This document shows positions 6,534-7,418 of a stretch of 7,418 nucleotides of DNA, piece by piece (the stretch's first letter is position 1; each line of letters begins with the position of its first letter). Location: NCBI GenBank assembly GCA_937135995.1, contig CAKZOF010000552.1, positions 1 through 7,418 of the forward strand, read 5' to 3'. Made by a program: the position numbers and the translations under genes. The notes beneath the pieces are model-generated. The model had not been told where the DNA came from and did not search any database. It saw nothing but the letters and a program-made list of their open reading frames with translations. Origin of the DNA: an uncultured Pyrinomonas sp. (GTDB lineage: Bacteria; Acidobacteriota; Blastocatellia; Pyrinomonadales; Pyrinomonadaceae).

Positions 6534-7418
6534 TCAAGCTGCGATCGCGCGCAGAAAGCTCTCTCCAGCCTTCAACTTCAGATCGAAATTGTCGGCGATC
6601 GTCTGGCCGATGTCGGCGAGCGACCGGCGCGTGCCGAGGTCGACGCCGCGGCGCGCGCGCCGCCCCGTGACGAGCAGAGGCGTGTATTCGCGCGTGTGAT
6701 CCGTGCCGTGGAAAGCCGGATCGTTACCGTGATCGGCGGCGAGGATCAGCAGATCATCGTCCTTGAGCGCAGCTTCGATCTCCGGCAAGCGCGCATCGAA
6801 ATACTCGAGCGCGCGGGCGTAACCCTCGACATCGCGGCGGTGCCCGTAGAGCATGTCGAAATCGACCAGATTCGTGAAGATCAGTCCGCGCGTCGGTTCG
6901 CAAAGAGCGGCGATGGTTTGCTCGATGCCTTGTGCATTGTCTTTCGATGGGAGCGCCTGGGTGATGCCCGCGTAATCGTAGATCGAAGCGATCTTGCCGA
7001 CCGACACCACATCCAACCCGGCATCGACCAACGCGACGAGCAAGTTTTCGCGCGGTGGCGGCACGGCGAAATCTCGCCGCCGCTCCGTGCGACGAAAGTT
7101 TCCGGGCGCGCCGATGAACGGACGCGCAATGACGCGCCCGACCTCGTGCTCGCCGCGTAAGATAGCCCGCGCCTTTTCGCACATCGCGTAGAGACGATCC
7201 ACAGGGATGACCTCTTCGTGCGCGGCGATCTGGAAGACGGAATCGGCAGACGTATAGACGATCGGTTTGCCGGTTCGTATGTGTTCTTCGCCGAGTTCGC
7301 GAATGATCTCCGTCCCCGAAGCGGGCACGTTGCCGAGCACGCCCGGCACGCCCGTCTCTTCAATGAATCGCGCGATGATCTCCGGCGGGAACCCTTGCGG
7401 ATAGGTCGGGAAAGCGCA
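6534..7418 (-). CDS. deoB: Phosphopentomutase, C-terminal part (N-terminus outside window)
   Basis: The last 294 residues of a phosphopentomutase, which interconverts (deoxy)ribose-1-phosphate and (deoxy)ribose-5-phosphate in nucleoside salvage. The frame is open to the window edge at 7418; about 95-100 residues are missing compared with the usual 390-400, including the first metal-binding Asp and the phosphorylated Thr. Family motifs are plain: [10 protein letters not shown] near the cut, [39 protein letters not shown], then the metal-binding [14 protein letters not shown] (Asp and His ligands) and [19 protein letters not shown] (Asp, His, His ligands). The GTG at 7347-7349 is an internal Val codon, not a start, since recognisable family sequence continues upstream of it. 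The darTG pair follows on the same strand after 102 bases and could be reached by read-through. Confidence 0.95.
   Translation of the reverse strand, partial: CAFPTYPQGFPPEIIARFIEETGVPGVLGNVPASGTEIIRELGEEHIRTGKPIVYTSADSVFQIAAHEEVIPVDRLYAMCEKARAILRGEHEVGRVIARPFIGAPGNFRRTERRRDFAVPPPRENLLVALVDAGLDVVSVGKIASIYDYAGITQALPSKDNAQGIEQTIAALCEPTRGLIFTNLVDFDMLYGHRRDVEGYARALEYFDARLPEIEAALKDDDLLILAADHGNDPAFHGTDHTREYTPLLVTGRRARRGVDLGTRRSLADIGQTIADNFDLKLKAGESFLRAIAA

Noticed and set aside
6468..7160. Long open frame (230 codons) on the + strand opposite deoB
   Set aside because: It lies wholly antisense to a gene with clear phosphopentomutase motifs, across the deoB-darT gap, and its Arg/Asp/Glu-rich translation has no recognisable domain. 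Such antisense frames are common in GC-rich DNA.

Overview
This is a 7.4-kb piece of a bacterial chromosome. The flanking genes are GC-rich: a spot count of one 60-base line in the sugar-mutase gene gave about 60% G+C. All genes are bacterial in type, closely packed and free of introns. No rRNA, tRNA, CRISPR array, insertion sequence or phage structural gene was seen. Taxonomy cannot be fixed from the sequence alone. A moderately GC-rich Gram-negative such as an acidobacterium is one guess, at low confidence.

The left part (1-3730, + strand) starts with the last 51 residues of what is probably an ABC-transporter ATPase, followed by its ABC-2 type membrane permease. After a 170-base gap holding a candidate sigma70-type promoter come a sugar-1-phosphate nucleotidyltransferase with a left-handed beta-helix tail and a phosphoglucomutase/phosphomannomutase. 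Their stop and start codons overlap (ATGA), so they are almost certainly co-translated. Together they would turn a hexose-6-phosphate into an NDP-hexose for glycan or polysaccharide synthesis. The ABC exporter next door would suit a cell-surface export role, but that link is inference. A 12-bp stem-loop separates the mutase from fpg/mutM (3803-4636, + strand), a DNA glycosylase with all key catalytic residues and a complete C-terminal zinc finger.

The right part (4718-7418) is on the - strand. In order of transcription it holds the C-terminal three quarters of phosphopentomutase (deoB, cut by the window edge), then a complete two-gene DarTG toxin-antitoxin module. DarT (217 aa) is a DNA thymidine/guanosine ADP-ribosyltransferase of the DUF4433 family and keeps the expected catalytic Glu (E170) and Arg (R55). 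DarG (345 aa) has an N-terminal macro domain with the catalytic Lys (K80) that removes ADP-ribose from DNA, plus the C-terminal DarT-binding domain. The toxin gene comes first and the genes are 22 nt apart. The module is poorer in G+C than its neighbours (sampled lines 40-50%), which fits acquisition as a defence cassette between housekeeping genes.

DarTG is the most notable content of the window. It is a known family of reversible DNA-modifying toxin-antitoxin and anti-phage systems, not a new one. What may be worth a second look is its setting: it lies downstream of deoB and tail-to-tail with a DNA repair glycosylase, and inverted repeats sit just ahead of the toxin ribosome binding site.
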